DNA of 11,010 bases from Bacteroidota bacterium. GTDB lineage: Bacteria; Bacteroidota; Bacteroidia; Bacteroidales; UBA1715. Made by a program: the position numbers and the translations under genes. A model generated the notes under the pieces. That model was not told the origin of the DNA. It ran no database searches and worked only from the letters and a program-made list of their open reading frames with translations. Where the stretch lies: NCBI GenBank assembly GCA_029266015.1, contig JAJUFK010000063.1, forward strand, positions 1 through 11,010. The letters are read 5' to 3'. Positions 1-7,533 of this stretch are shown here, piece by piece (within the stretch, counting starts at the first letter, position 1; each line of letters opens with the position of its first letter).

Positions 1-1122
1 AATATTATAGCAAATGGTTTGTTAGAAAAACAAGTAGATGTACCCCAATCATTATTAGACGGCATAGGCTCTATCGTTTCAGCAGCATGTTTGGCTCATG
101 ATTTAGGCAATCCTCCTTTTGGTCATTCAGGCGAAAAGGCAATATCACGATATTTTACAGAAATAGATACAAACAATATTCGTGAATTACTTACAATTTC
201 ACAATTTCAAGATTTTATAAATTTTGAGGGTAATGCAAATGCCTTTCGTTTACTAACGCATCAATTTTCGGGGCGACGAAAAGGAGGGTTTGCACTTACG
301 TATGCTACCTTAGGCACCTTGTTGAAATATCCGTGTACATCTACAGATATAGCTCTCAATCAAAGTCCCTACGAAAAATACGGTGTATTTCAAACAGAAT
401 TGGTAACACTAAAGCATGTTGCTCAAGAGTTAGGGCTCAAATCAATTTCGGAATCGGGTACTGTGTTTGGGCGTCACCCTTTAGTGTTTTTAATGGAAGC
501 AGCTGATGATATTTGTTATCAAATTGTTGATTTAGAAGATGCTCATAGGTTAGGAATTTTAACATCACAACAAACCAAAGATTTGTTGTTTGCTTTTTTT
601 GACCCTATTGCAGACGCTAAAGCTTTAGACGAATTGTATGTATTGTTGCATGATGTTACCGACGAAAATGAACAAATAGTAATTCTTCGCTCGCGAACCA
701 TTAATAAACTCATAGAAGATTGTGCTCAAGTATTTTGGGATAAATATGACGATATAATGAATTGTAATTTTTATTCATCACTTACCAAACAACTTAAGGG
801 AACATCAAAACAAGCCTTGCGAGAAATTCAATATATAGCATCAAATAAAATTTATAACAGTCGCGAAGTTGTAGAAATACAAGTTGCGGGACATAGAATA
901 TTGAGTGAATTGTTACATGAATTTATTACGGCAGCCTTAAAAAATAATTCATTATATACTCAACAATTGTTACGATTGTTGCCAACGCAGCTTGTATATG
1001 ACAATGCCGATACATATTCTCGAATATGTTCTGTTGTAGATTATGTGGCCGGTATGACCGATGTATATGCACTTGAAATTTATAGAAAAATAAAAGGAAT
1101 TTCGTTTTCGGTAATTCGATAA
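1..1122 (+). CDS. dgt: Deoxyguanosinetriphosphate triphosphohydrolase (dGTPase), 5'-truncated by window edge
   Basis: The enzyme hydrolyses dGTP (and often other dNTPs) to the deoxynucleoside and triphosphate in the cytoplasm and helps control dNTP pools. The frame is open from base 1, so the true start lies upstream; the TTG at 19 is only an internal leucine codon. Of the visible 373 residues, the metal-binding HD pair is H33-D34 in AHDLGNPPFGHSGE, followed by the family motif FEGNANAFRLL (E76, N78) and the EAADDICYQIVDLEDA segment (E166, D169, D170) that carries the last metal-ligand region. The first conserved histidine block (R-x-R-L-T-H-S-x-E-V) should lie just upstream and is missing only because of the window edge; about 70 residues are probably absent, judged from the usual length near 440-450. 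The gene ends with TAA, 58 bases before the next start, with no obvious terminator. The family call is firm; substrate preference cannot be read from sequence. Confidence 0.95.
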   Translation, partial: NIIANGLLEKQVDVPQSLLDGIGSIVSAACLAHDLGNPPFGHSGEKAISRYFTEIDTNNIRELLTISQFQDFINFEGNANAFRLLTHQFSGRRKGGFALTYATLGTLLKYPCTSTDIALNQSPYEKYGVFQTELVTLKHVAQELGLKSISESGTVFGRHPLVFLMEAADDICYQIVDLEDAHRLGILTSQQTKDLLFAFFDPIADAKALDELYVLLHDVTDENEQIVILRSRTINKLIEDCAQVFWDKYDDIMNCNFYSSLTKQLKGTSKQALREIQYIASNKIYNSREVVEIQVAGHRILSELLHEFITAALKNNSLYTQQLLRLLPTQLVYDNADTYSRICSVVDYVAGMTDVYALEIYRKIKGISFSVIR

Positions 1123-1136
1123 AACATGTAATTTTG

Positions 1137-1168
1137 TTGCAATAATAATTTAATATAATATACTTTTT
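1137..1168 (+). promoter_or_regulatory. Candidate Bacteroidota promoter for the phosphohexomutase gene
   Basis: A -33-like TTG (1137-1139) is separated by 21 bases from TACTTTTT (1161-1168), which matches the Bacteroidota -7 consensus TAnnTTTG except for the last base. Transcription would start only a few bases before the ATG at 1181, giving a very short leader. The region is AT-rich, so chance matches are likely; this is a position-supported suggestion only. Confidence 0.4.
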
Positions 1169-1180
1169 TTATACAAAACA

Positions 1181-2983
1181 ATGGATCAAAAAATAATTGA
1201 CAAAGCTAAACAATGGCTTACCGGTAATTATGACGAGAAAACAAAAAAAGAAGTTCAATATTTACTCGATAATAATTATAAAGAATTAGAAAATGCATTT
1301 TATCAAAATTTAGAATTTGGTACAGGAGGATTGCGTGGTGTGATAGGAGTGGGTACCAATAAAATGAATATATATACTGTTGGTATGGCTACTCAGGGGT
1401 TTGCAAATTATATAACAAAAGCATTTCCCAATCAACACATAAAAGTTGCTGTAATACATGATTGTAGAATTAGAAGTAGAATGTTTGCAGAAACTACGGC
1501 AAAAATATTTGCAGCAAACGGTTTTACCGTATATTTATCAAAAGAATTGCGTCCTACACCCGAATTGTCTTTTGCTATTCGTCATTTAGGTTGTCATGCA
1601 GGAGTTAATATTACTGCTTCGCACAATCCTGCAAAATATAATGGTTACAAAGCATATTGGAACGATGGGTGTCAATTGGTTGCTCCTCACGATACTAATG
1701 TAATTGATGAGGTAAATAAAATAGCAAGTATTGATGATGTAAAATGGAGTGGCAACGAGCATAATATAATATTATGGGATGAAGAAGTTGATAAGCCATA
1801 TGTAGAAGCTATTAAAGGTTTATCTTTACAACCCGAAATTATTCAAAAGCAAAAAGATCTGAAAATAGTATATACCTCAATACATGGAACAGGAATAACT
1901 CTTGTTCCTCGTGTTCTTAAAGAATTTGGGTTTACTAATGTTCATATAGTTGAAGAACAAGCCGAAATTTCAGGAGAATTTCCATCATTACGAAAACCGG
2001 GTACATCTGCTGTTAGGGAGCAAGATTATACAGAAACAGAGTGGCTCAATAAAATACATGAAATAACCGGTTCTCCAAATCCTGAAAAAGAATCGGCTAT
2101 GAAATTGGCAATAGAAAAAGGTAAAGCTTTGCAAGCCGATATTATAATGGCTACTGATCCTGATGGCGACCGAGTTGGTATAGTTGTGAAAAACGCTCAA
2201 GGTGAGTATGTAATACTCAACGGAAATCAAACGGGAGCATTACTTGTACAATATTTAATTCAAGGTTGGAAAGCTAAAGGGAAATTACAGGGGAAAGAAT
2301 TTGTAGTAAAAACAATTGTAACTACCGAATTGATTACGGAAATTTGTAAAGCATACGGAGTTGAAATGTTTGATGTTCTTACTGGATTTAAATATATTGG
2401 CGAAAAAATACTTGAACTTGAAGGTAAAAAACAATTTATAGGTGGTGGCGAAGAGAGCTTTGGTTATTTGGCAGGTGATTTTGTTCGCGACAAAGATGCA
2501 GTTATAGCATGTGCTATGATTGCAGAAGCTGCTGCTGTAGCTAAAAATGAAGGGAAAAATTTATATGATGTATTAGTAGATACGTATGTTACATACGGAT
2601 TGTATAAAGAAGATTTAACTTCTATAGAAAAAGAAGGAAAAGAAGGAAAGGAAGCAATTGCAGCTATGATGCAAAATTATAGAACTAATCCTCCTACAGA
2701 ATTAAACGGTTCACCGGTAATATGTATAAAAGATTATGAAAAACAAGTTGAAACAGATTGTATAGCAAACACTCAAAAACCAATACAATTGCCAAAATCA
2801 AATGTGTTGCAATTTTTTGCGCAAGATGGTTCAAAAGTAACTGTACGTCCATCGGGTACAGAACCGCTTATTAAATTTTATTTTGGTGTAAAAACTGAAA
2901 TTTCAGGAGTAGAATCAATGGCAAAAGCAGAAGAAATATTACAATCAAAAATTTCCGGTTTAAAAAAATCATTAGGAATATAA
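1181..2983 (+). CDS. pgcA: Phospho-sugar mutase (phosphoglucomutase/phosphomannomutase, alpha-D-phosphohexomutase family)
   Basis: A cytoplasmic enzyme that interconverts hexose-6-phosphates and hexose-1-phosphates, linking glycolysis to glycogen and sugar-nucleotide synthesis. All four active-site loops are present in order in the 600-residue product: the phosphoserine loop TASHNP (S147), the Mg-binding loop DPDGDR (D326, D328, D330), the sugar-binding loop GEESFGY (423-429) and the phosphate-binding loop RPSGTEP (556-562). The N-terminal EFGTGGLRG (46-53) is typical of the long PgcA/PGM2-type branch, hence the symbol, which is by similarity to Bacillus PgcA. The ATG at 1181 fits: it lies behind A-rich sequence without a Shine-Dalgarno and the N-terminus aligns with the family. 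One oddity: roughly 28 extra residues (about 270-297) sit between the GEFPS segment and SPNPE, where relatives I recall run almost directly on. The gene is followed by an intrinsic terminator and is probably a single transcription unit. Glucose versus mannose preference is not decidable here. Confidence 0.95.
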   Translation: MDQKIIDKAKQWLTGNYDEKTKKEVQYLLDNNYKELENAFYQNLEFGTGGLRGVIGVGTNKMNIYTVGMATQGFANYITKAFPNQHIKVAVIHDCRIRSRMFAETTAKIFAANGFTVYLSKELRPTPELSFAIRHLGCHAGVNITASHNPAKYNGYKAYWNDGCQLVAPHDTNVIDEVNKIASIDDVKWSGNEHNIILWDEEVDKPYVEAIKGLSLQPEIIQKQKDLKIVYTSIHGTGITLVPRVLKEFGFTNVHIVEEQAEISGEFPSLRKPGTSAVREQDYTETEWLNKIHEITGSPNPEKESAMKLAIEKGKALQADIIMATDPDGDRVGIVVKNAQGEYVILNGNQTGALLVQYLIQGWKAKGKLQGKEFVVKTIVTTELITEICKAYGVEMFDVLTGFKYIGEKILELEGKKQFIGGGEESFGYLAGDFVRDKDAVIACAMIAEAAAVAKNEGKNLYDVLVDTYVTYGLYKEDLTSIEKEGKEGKEAIAAMMQNYRTNPPTELNGSPVICIKDYEKQVETDCIANTQKPIQLPKSNVLQFFAQDGSKVTVRPSGTEPLIKFYFGVKTEISGVESMAKAEEILQSKISGLKKSLGI

Positions 2984-2988
2984 GTTAC

Positions 2989-3022
2989 AAAAAGCACTTC
3001 AAAATAGAAGTGCTTTTTTTTT
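2989..3022 (+). terminator. Rho-independent terminator after the phosphohexomutase gene
   Basis: A 12-base arm (2989-3000, core AGCACTTC) pairs perfectly with 3007-3018 (core GAAGTGCT) across a 6-base AAAATA loop, and the T run continues to 3022 (nine T in all from 3014). It starts 6 bases after the TAA at 2981-2983. The fold and U-tract are the clearest intrinsic terminator in the window. It separates the phosphohexomutase gene from pta-ackA. Confidence 0.9.
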
Positions 3023-3049
3023 GAAATATATTTTTTATTCGTACTTTTA
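3021..3049 (+). promoter_or_regulatory. Candidate promoter for pta-ackA
   Basis: The TTG that ends the terminator T-run (3021-3023) can serve as a -33 element, followed after 18 bases by TACTTTTA (3042-3049), one base off the -7 consensus TAnnTTTG. The predicted transcript would have a leader of about 20 bases before the ATG at 3078. A promoter is needed here because the terminator immediately upstream blocks read-through. Confidence 0.45.
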
Positions 3050-3077
3050 TAAAATTAAATTTAAATATAAAAACACT

Positions 3078-4085
3078 ATGGATTTTGTAAAATACTTTAG
3101 AGAGCATGCCAAAAGCAATCCACAACGAATTGTGTTGCCCGAAGGTACAGAGCCAAGAACTCTAAGAGCTGCAGATTATATAATAAAAGAAGGTATTGCA
3201 AAACTAATAATTATTGGTAAACGCGATTTTATTGAGGATTTTGCACGTAAAGAAGGATTGACGTATTTGCCGCAAGCAGAAATTATAGACCCGCTGAATC
3301 ACCCTAAAATGGAAGAATATGCTCAAATGGTGGTTGAAATTAGAAAAAACAAAGGTATAGAAATAGAAACAGCACGAGAACTTATTAAAAATCCATTGTA
3401 TTTGGCTGCTACTATTATAAAAGCAGGTGATGCCGATGGTGAAGTTGCCGGTGCCGAAAATGCAACTCAAAATGTACTACGTCCCGGATTTCAATTAATT
3501 AAAACATTGCCCGGAGTTTCACTTGTATCGGGAGTGTTTATTATGATACTTAAAGATAAAGAATTTGGTGATGATGGAGTAATGTTGTTTGCTGATTGTG
3601 CTGTTAATCCTGATCCTACCGAAGATGAATTAGCAGAAATAGCTGTTACAACAGCAAAAACAGCTCAAAATTTGCTTGGAATGACTCCGCGTATTGCTAT
3701 GCTTAGTTTTAGTACACATGGCAGTGCAAAACATAAAATGATAGATAAAGTAGCTCATGCAACACATATTGCCCAAACTAATTATCCAAATTTAATAATT
3801 GACGGCGAAATGCAACTTGATGCCGCAATTATACCCGAAGTATGTTTAAAAAAATCGCCAAACAGTAAAATTAAAGGAAATGCAAATGTGCTTATTTTTC
3901 CAACATTAGAATCAGGAAATATTGCATATAAACTTGTGCATCGTTTTGCTCATGCCGATGCGTATGGCCCTATTTTACAAGGATTGGCAGCACCAATTAA
4001 TGACTTGTCTCGTGGTTGTTCGGTTGAAGATATTATAAATGTGGTTGCAATTACCGTAATTCAAGCACAAAATAGAAAAAAATAA
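3078..4085 (+). CDS. pta: Phosphate acetyltransferase (phosphotransacetylase)
   Basis: Converts acetyl-CoA and phosphate to acetyl phosphate and CoA in the cytoplasm, the first step of the acetate fermentation pathway. The 335-residue product is the short, catalytic-domain-only type, without the N-terminal regulatory domains of the long enterobacterial form. Visible family motifs are VLPEGTEPRTLRAA (19-32), the LRPG segment (134-137), MLSFSTHGSAKH (208-219), NVLIFPTLESGNIAYKL (270-286) and GPILQGLAAPINDLSRGCS (297-315), in which S311, R312 and D318 correspond to the active-site Ser-Arg-Asp described for the Methanosarcina enzyme. I chose ATG 3078: a longer frame from TTG 3021 begins inside the terminator T-run and would add a lysine/tyrosine-rich tail foreign to the family. 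ackA starts 12 bases after the stop, so the two form an operon. The identification is firm. Confidence 0.96.
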   Translation: MDFVKYFREHAKSNPQRIVLPEGTEPRTLRAADYIIKEGIAKLIIIGKRDFIEDFARKEGLTYLPQAEIIDPLNHPKMEEYAQMVVEIRKNKGIEIETARELIKNPLYLAATIIKAGDADGEVAGAENATQNVLRPGFQLIKTLPGVSLVSGVFIMILKDKEFGDDGVMLFADCAVNPDPTEDELAEIAVTTAKTAQNLLGMTPRIAMLSFSTHGSAKHKMIDKVAHATHIAQTNYPNLIIDGEMQLDAAIIPEVCLKKSPNSKIKGNANVLIFPTLESGNIAYKLVHRFAHADAYGPILQGLAAPINDLSRGCSVEDIINVVAITVIQAQNRKK

Positions 4086-4097
4086 ACAGTTGAATAC

Positions 4098-5297
4098 ATG
4101 AAAATCCTTGTTTTAAATTGTGGAAGTTCTTCAATTAAATACCAATTGTTGCAAATGAACCAAGAGGAGGTTATAGCGCAAGGTATGATTGATAGAATAG
4201 GAGAAGAAAAAAGTAAAGTAAAATTAGAGTTGGCAAATGGAGAAAAGCATACTACAGAACTTCATATACCAAATCACGATCAAGGAGTACAATTTATTAT
4301 TGATGATTTATGTAATCCTCAACATAATATAATTACCAACAAACAAGAAATTGTTGCTGTTGGGCATAGAGTTGTGCATGGAGCCGAAGTGTTTAGCAAA
4401 AGTACTAAACTTACTGCTGAGGTTATAGCTCAACTTGAAAAATGTTGTGAGCTTGCACCATTACATAATCCTGCAAATTTAAAAGGAATTTATGCCGCCC
4501 AAAAAATGTTGCCGCATGCTATTCAATGTGGAACTTTTGATACAGCCTTTCATCAATCTATGCCTGCACATGCTTTTATGTATGGGTTACCTTATGAATA
4601 TTATGAAAGACTCAAAGTACGTCGATACGGATTTCATGGTTCTAGTCATCGCTATGTGAGTCAACAAGCTTCAAAACTTGCCGGAAAACCATATGATGCA
4701 TGTAAAACAATTGTTTGTCATTTAGGAAATGGTTCTTCAATTTCGGCTGTATTAAACGGTAACTCTGTTGATACAAGTATGGGGTTAACACCATTAGAAG
4801 GTCTTATAATGGGTACTCGATGTGGAGATTTAGATTTAGGAGCCGCATTATATATTATGAGAACAGATAATCTATCTGTAGATGAATTTGATACTATCTT
4901 GAACAAAAAAAGTGGTTTCAAAGGAATTTCCGGTATTTCTGATATGCGTGATATGAAACAGGCCGCACAACAAGGAAATGAACGAGCTCAGTTAGCTCTT
5001 GATATGCTTGCATATAGAATTAAAAAATATATCGGGGCTTATGCAGCTGCTATGCATGGTGTAGATTGTGTAGTGTTTACCGGTGGTATAGGTGAAAATA
5101 ATCCCGATTTGCGACAACAGGTGTGTAGCGGATTAGAATTTATGGGAGTGTATTTTGATGAACAAGCAAATATCAACAGTCAATCACATGAATATATTAT
5201 TTCTCAACCATCTTCGGCTGTTACTGTAATGGTGATTCAAACCAACGAAGAAATCGTTATTGCACGCGATACATATGAATTAATTACTCATAATTAA
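4098..5297 (+). CDS. ackA: Acetate kinase
   Basis: Transfers phosphate from acetyl phosphate to ADP, giving acetate and ATP, in the cytoplasm; with Pta it provides substrate-level ATP in fermentation. It belongs to the ASKHA kinase fold. The 399-residue product carries the active-site residues at the same numbers as the well-studied Methanosarcina thermophila enzyme: N7 (LNCGSSSIKY), R91 (VGHRVVHG), D148 (GTFDTAFHQ), H180 (YGFHGSSHRY), R241 (MGTRCGD) and E384 (QTNEE). The nucleotide-binding CHLGNGSS (207-214) and GGIGENN (329-335) motifs are also intact. The ATG at 4098 gives the canonical MKILVLNCGSSS start, 12 bases after pta, without a Shine-Dalgarno. No clear terminator follows, only an imperfect inverted repeat. 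Complete, and no sign of decay. Confidence 0.98.
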   Translation: MKILVLNCGSSSIKYQLLQMNQEEVIAQGMIDRIGEEKSKVKLELANGEKHTTELHIPNHDQGVQFIIDDLCNPQHNIITNKQEIVAVGHRVVHGAEVFSKSTKLTAEVIAQLEKCCELAPLHNPANLKGIYAAQKMLPHAIQCGTFDTAFHQSMPAHAFMYGLPYEYYERLKVRRYGFHGSSHRYVSQQASKLAGKPYDACKTIVCHLGNGSSISAVLNGNSVDTSMGLTPLEGLIMGTRCGDLDLGAALYIMRTDNLSVDEFDTILNKKSGFKGISGISDMRDMKQAAQQGNERAQLALDMLAYRIKKYIGAYAAAMHGVDCVVFTGGIGENNPDLRQQVCSGLEFMGVYFDEQANINSQSHEYIISQPSSAVTVMVIQTNEEIVIARDTYELITHN

Positions 5298-5298
5298 C

Positions 5299-5340
5299 AT
5301 GTGATTATTTTAGTGTAAATACATGAATAAATATTCACAT
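5299..5340. repeat. Imperfect inverted repeat downstream of ackA
   Basis: ATGTGATTATTT (5299-5310) pairs with AAATATTCACAT (5329-5340), 12-base arms with one mismatch and an 18-base loop. It begins 2 bases after the ackA stop. There is no following T run, so it is not a standard intrinsic terminator; it could be a 3' mRNA-end hairpin, a protein-binding palindrome or chance in AT-rich DNA. Confidence 0.3.
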
Positions 5341-5360
5341 ATATTCTATACATAAAAGCA

Positions 5361-5368
5361 TATATTTG
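5361..5368 (+). promoter_or_regulatory. Candidate -7 promoter element for the M48 peptidase gene
   Basis: TATATTTG is a perfect match to the Bacteroidota -7 consensus TAnnTTTG and ends 16 bases before the ATG at 5385. No TTG is found at the expected -33 distance, so only the -7 half is supported. Confidence 0.45.
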
Positions 5369-5384
5369 CAAAAAAATAAATAGT

Positions 5385-6647
5385 ATGGCATCAACAATTT
5401 TTGGAATAATAATAGCTGTTTTAGTTTTTGATTATGCTCTTGAACGGATTTTAGATTTATTAAATGCAAAACATAGAGTTCAAGAATTACCAATAGAATT
5501 GCAAGATATATATAATGCCGAAGAATATGCCAAACAGCAACAATATGAACAAACAAAAACACAATTTGGATTCATTACAGCATCATTTAGTTTTATACTA
5601 ATACTTGGAATGTTATTGTTTGACGGATTTGCTGTAATTGATACATATATCTATTCTTCATTTGGTACTCCCCAAGAGCCATTAAATCATATTTTGGGTG
5701 GTTTGTTGTTTTTTGGTATTGTTATGTTTGCGTCAGATATATTAGGAATACCATTCGAAATGTATTCTACATTTGTAATAGAAGAAAAATTTGGATTTAA
5801 TAAAACTAAACCAAAAATATTTGTTTTTGATAAGTTAAAATCATGGCTGCTTTCTATATTGCTGGGAGGGGGAATATTGGCAGCACTATTATTTCTAATT
5901 AGTTATTTTGGTAATTATTTTTGGGTATACGCATGGATATTTGTTGCTCTTATCATGATTGCTATCACTATGTTTTATTCTACACTTATAGTTCCCTTGT
6001 TTAACAAGCAAACACCATTAGAAGAAGGTGATTTAAAACAAGCAATTTTTGAATTTAGTTCAAAAGTAGGGTTTAAACTTGATAATATTTTTGTAATAGA
6101 CGGTTCAAAACGTTCAACTAAAGCTAATGCCTATTTTAGTGGATTAGGAGCAAAAAAACGAATTGTATTGTATGATACACTTATACAAGAAATGACAACA
6201 GAAGAAATAGTTGCTGTATTGGCACATGAAATCGGACATTATAAGAAAAAACATACACGAACAATGATAGTTGCATCGTTGTTACAAATGGGATTATTGT
6301 TATATATATTCGGATTATTTGTAAACAGTCCTTGGTTAACAGAGGCATTGGGAATACCTTATGAGCAGGGAAAATATCATATAGCATTATTTGTTTTTAG
6401 TATTTTGTATTCACCATTGTCTTTTATAATAAGTATTGGAATGAATATATTGTCGCGTAAACATGAATTTGAGGCTGATGCATTTGCTTCACAACAATAT
6501 AGTGGTGAATATTTAGAACAATCATTACGTAAATTATCAAAACGAAATTTAAGTAATCTAACACCTCATCCGTTGTATGTATTCTTTTATTATTCGCACC
6601 CGCCATTGTTACAAAGAATTAGAGCCATGCGTTCAATTAAAAAATAG
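5385..6647 (+). CDS. M48 family zinc metallopeptidase, Ste24/CAAX-endopeptidase type, integral membrane
   Basis: A 420-residue multi-spanning membrane protease of the Ste24 branch. The N-terminal M48_N-type region (about 1-210) contains hydrophobic segments near 5-17, 62-80, 102-120, 154-174 and 178-204; the catalytic domain follows. Zinc ligands are H281 and H285 in HEIGH (catalytic E282) and E363 in EFEAD; two more hydrophobic stretches lie at about 294-314 and 333-354. The C-terminal NLTPHP and YSHPPLLQRI (404-412) are characteristic of Ste24 rather than HtpX. In eukaryotes Ste24 trims prenylated proteins and clears clogged translocons; the bacterial substrates are largely unknown, and a role in membrane-protein quality control is inference. 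The ATG at 5385 is preceded by AAAAAAATAAATAGT with no Shine-Dalgarno. The DUF721 gene follows after 6 bases, so they are probably co-transcribed. Confidence 0.93.
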   Translation: MASTIFGIIIAVLVFDYALERILDLLNAKHRVQELPIELQDIYNAEEYAKQQQYEQTKTQFGFITASFSFILILGMLLFDGFAVIDTYIYSSFGTPQEPLNHILGGLLFFGIVMFASDILGIPFEMYSTFVIEEKFGFNKTKPKIFVFDKLKSWLLSILLGGGILAALLFLISYFGNYFWVYAWIFVALIMIAITMFYSTLIVPLFNKQTPLEEGDLKQAIFEFSSKVGFKLDNIFVIDGSKRSTKANAYFSGLGAKKRIVLYDTLIQEMTTEEIVAVLAHEIGHYKKKHTRTMIVASLLQMGLLLYIFGLFVNSPWLTEALGIPYEQGKYHIALFVFSILYSPLSFIISIGMNILSRKHEFEADAFASQQYSGEYLEQSLRKLSKRNLSNLTPHPLYVFFYYSHPPLLQRIRAMRSIKK

Positions 6648-6653
6648 AAAACA

Positions 6654-6944
6654 ATGAAACGAAGTAATTTTCAGACCTTATCGCAGGTAATTGATGATTT
6701 TTTTAGAAAAAACGGCATGGAAGAAAAAATTATGGAAGAGCGAATAAAGGATTCTTGGAATTCAGTGGTAGGGCCAATATTTGCAAAAGCAACGCAACAA
6801 ATAAAAATTTCAAATGGGGTATTAATAGTAACAATGAAATCTGCTGCAGTAAAACACGAAATTTTTTTACACAGATCAATAATTCGTACAAAATTGAATG
6901 AAATAGTAGAAAAACAGTTTATTCGTGATATAATTGTTACATAA
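6654..6944 (+). CDS. DUF721 (DciA-like) small protein
   Basis: A 96-residue cytoplasmic protein with the DUF721 core: a helical N-terminus (VIDDFFRKNGMEEKIMEERI), the W30-x-x-V-V-G motif (WNSVVGPIFAKAT) and the beta segment ISNGVLIVTMKSAAVKHE (48-65), then a final helix with the family pattern of ending near LNEIV. DUF721 includes DciA, which recruits or loads the replicative helicase DnaB in many bacteria that lack DnaC/DnaI; whether this short Bacteroidota form does so is inferred from the family and not shown by the sequence. It lies 6 bases downstream of the membrane peptidase gene and is preceded by AGAAAACA, with no Shine-Dalgarno. Length is normal for a domain-only member. After its TAA there is a 12-base A run (6953-6964) but no terminator. 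Confidence 0.85.
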   Translation: MKRSNFQTLSQVIDDFFRKNGMEEKIMEERIKDSWNSVVGPIFAKATQQIKISNGVLIVTMKSAAVKHEIFLHRSIIRTKLNEIVEKQFIRDIIVT

Positions 6945-6971
6945 ATTAGGTTAAAAAAAAAAAATAGACTA

Positions 6972-6999
6972 TTGGAATTAAAAAATATTATTATTTTTG
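6972..6999 (+). promoter_or_regulatory. Candidate promoter for the secreted-protein/cyclophilin pair
   Basis: TTG (6972-6974), 17 bases, then TATTTTTG (6992-6999), a perfect TAnnTTTG. A 12-base A-tract (6953-6964) lies directly upstream of the -33 element, in the position where A-tracts can strengthen promoters. The leader to the ATG at 7032 would be about 25 bases. This is the best-formed promoter candidate in the window. Confidence 0.55.
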
Positions 7000-7031
7000 T
7001 GCAAATAATTTAAAAAATAAAATAACAAAAT

Positions 7032-7529
7032 ATGAAGAAGTTTTTTACAACAAGCATATTGCTTATTGTTGCATTGACGGGAGTTATGACAGTATCGGCG
7101 CAAGACTGTATTGATTATCATAAAAAGAAATGTAAACGTACTCAAGAAACTACAAATTATAATATTTCGCCGGATTCTCGCAGTGCTTTATTGTTAAAAG
7201 GACAAACTTCTGAATTTCGTTTGTTAATATATCAAGGAAAAGATTATAGAATTACCATTTGTAATGATGAAATACTTGGTTCAAATATTCAATTTAAAAT
7301 AATTGATTATGATACCAACGAAGTATTATATGATAATAAAGATTACAACTATGTAAAAGAGTTTGAATTTACTGTGTTAATGAGTAGAACTGTTAAAATA
7401 GTTGTATCTGTTCCTGATGATTCAAATTCTAAAGTAGTAAATAATTCAGGATTTAGAGCAAAACCCACTTCTATGGGGTGTGTAGGTGTGTTAATAGAAG
7501 ATATGATAACTCCTAAAAAAGGCTTTTAA
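7032..7529 (+). CDS. Secreted four-cysteine protein of unknown function
   Basis: I cannot assign a named family. The 165-residue product has a clear Sec signal peptide (MKKFFTTSILLIVALTGVMTVSA, residues 1-23) with predicted cleavage before Q24, so the mature protein would begin with glutamine. There is no lipobox and no later membrane segment, so it is probably periplasmic or released. The mature part has four cysteines (C26, C34, C77, C150), enough for two disulfides, and alternates short beta-prone stretches (SEFRLLIYQGKDYRITIC, IQFKIIDY, FEFTVLMSRTVKIVVSV) that suggest a small beta-sandwich, perhaps like pre-peptidase C-terminal-type modules; that comparison is by pattern only. The C-terminus holds a short GCVGVLIEDM block that looks conserved in style. 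The cyclophilin gene begins 4 bases after the stop, so the two are almost certainly co-transcribed. Confidence 0.85.
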   Translation: MKKFFTTSILLIVALTGVMTVSAQDCIDYHKKKCKRTQETTNYNISPDSRSALLLKGQTSEFRLLIYQGKDYRITICNDEILGSNIQFKIIDYDTNEVLYDNKDYNYVKEFEFTVLMSRTVKIVVSVPDDSNSKVVNNSGFRAKPTSMGCVGVLIEDMITPKKGF

Positions 7530-7533
7530 TAAT

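Noticed and set aside
3021..3077. Upstream extension of pta from a TTG at 3021
   Set aside because: It would begin in the terminator T-run and add 19 Lys/Tyr/Phe-rich residues not seen in the family; ATG 3078 gives the normal N-terminus.
6951..6964. Twelve-base A run as a terminator on the minus strand
   Set aside because: No stem precedes it on the minus strand and no gene lies on that strand; a promoter-proximal A-tract is a simpler reading.
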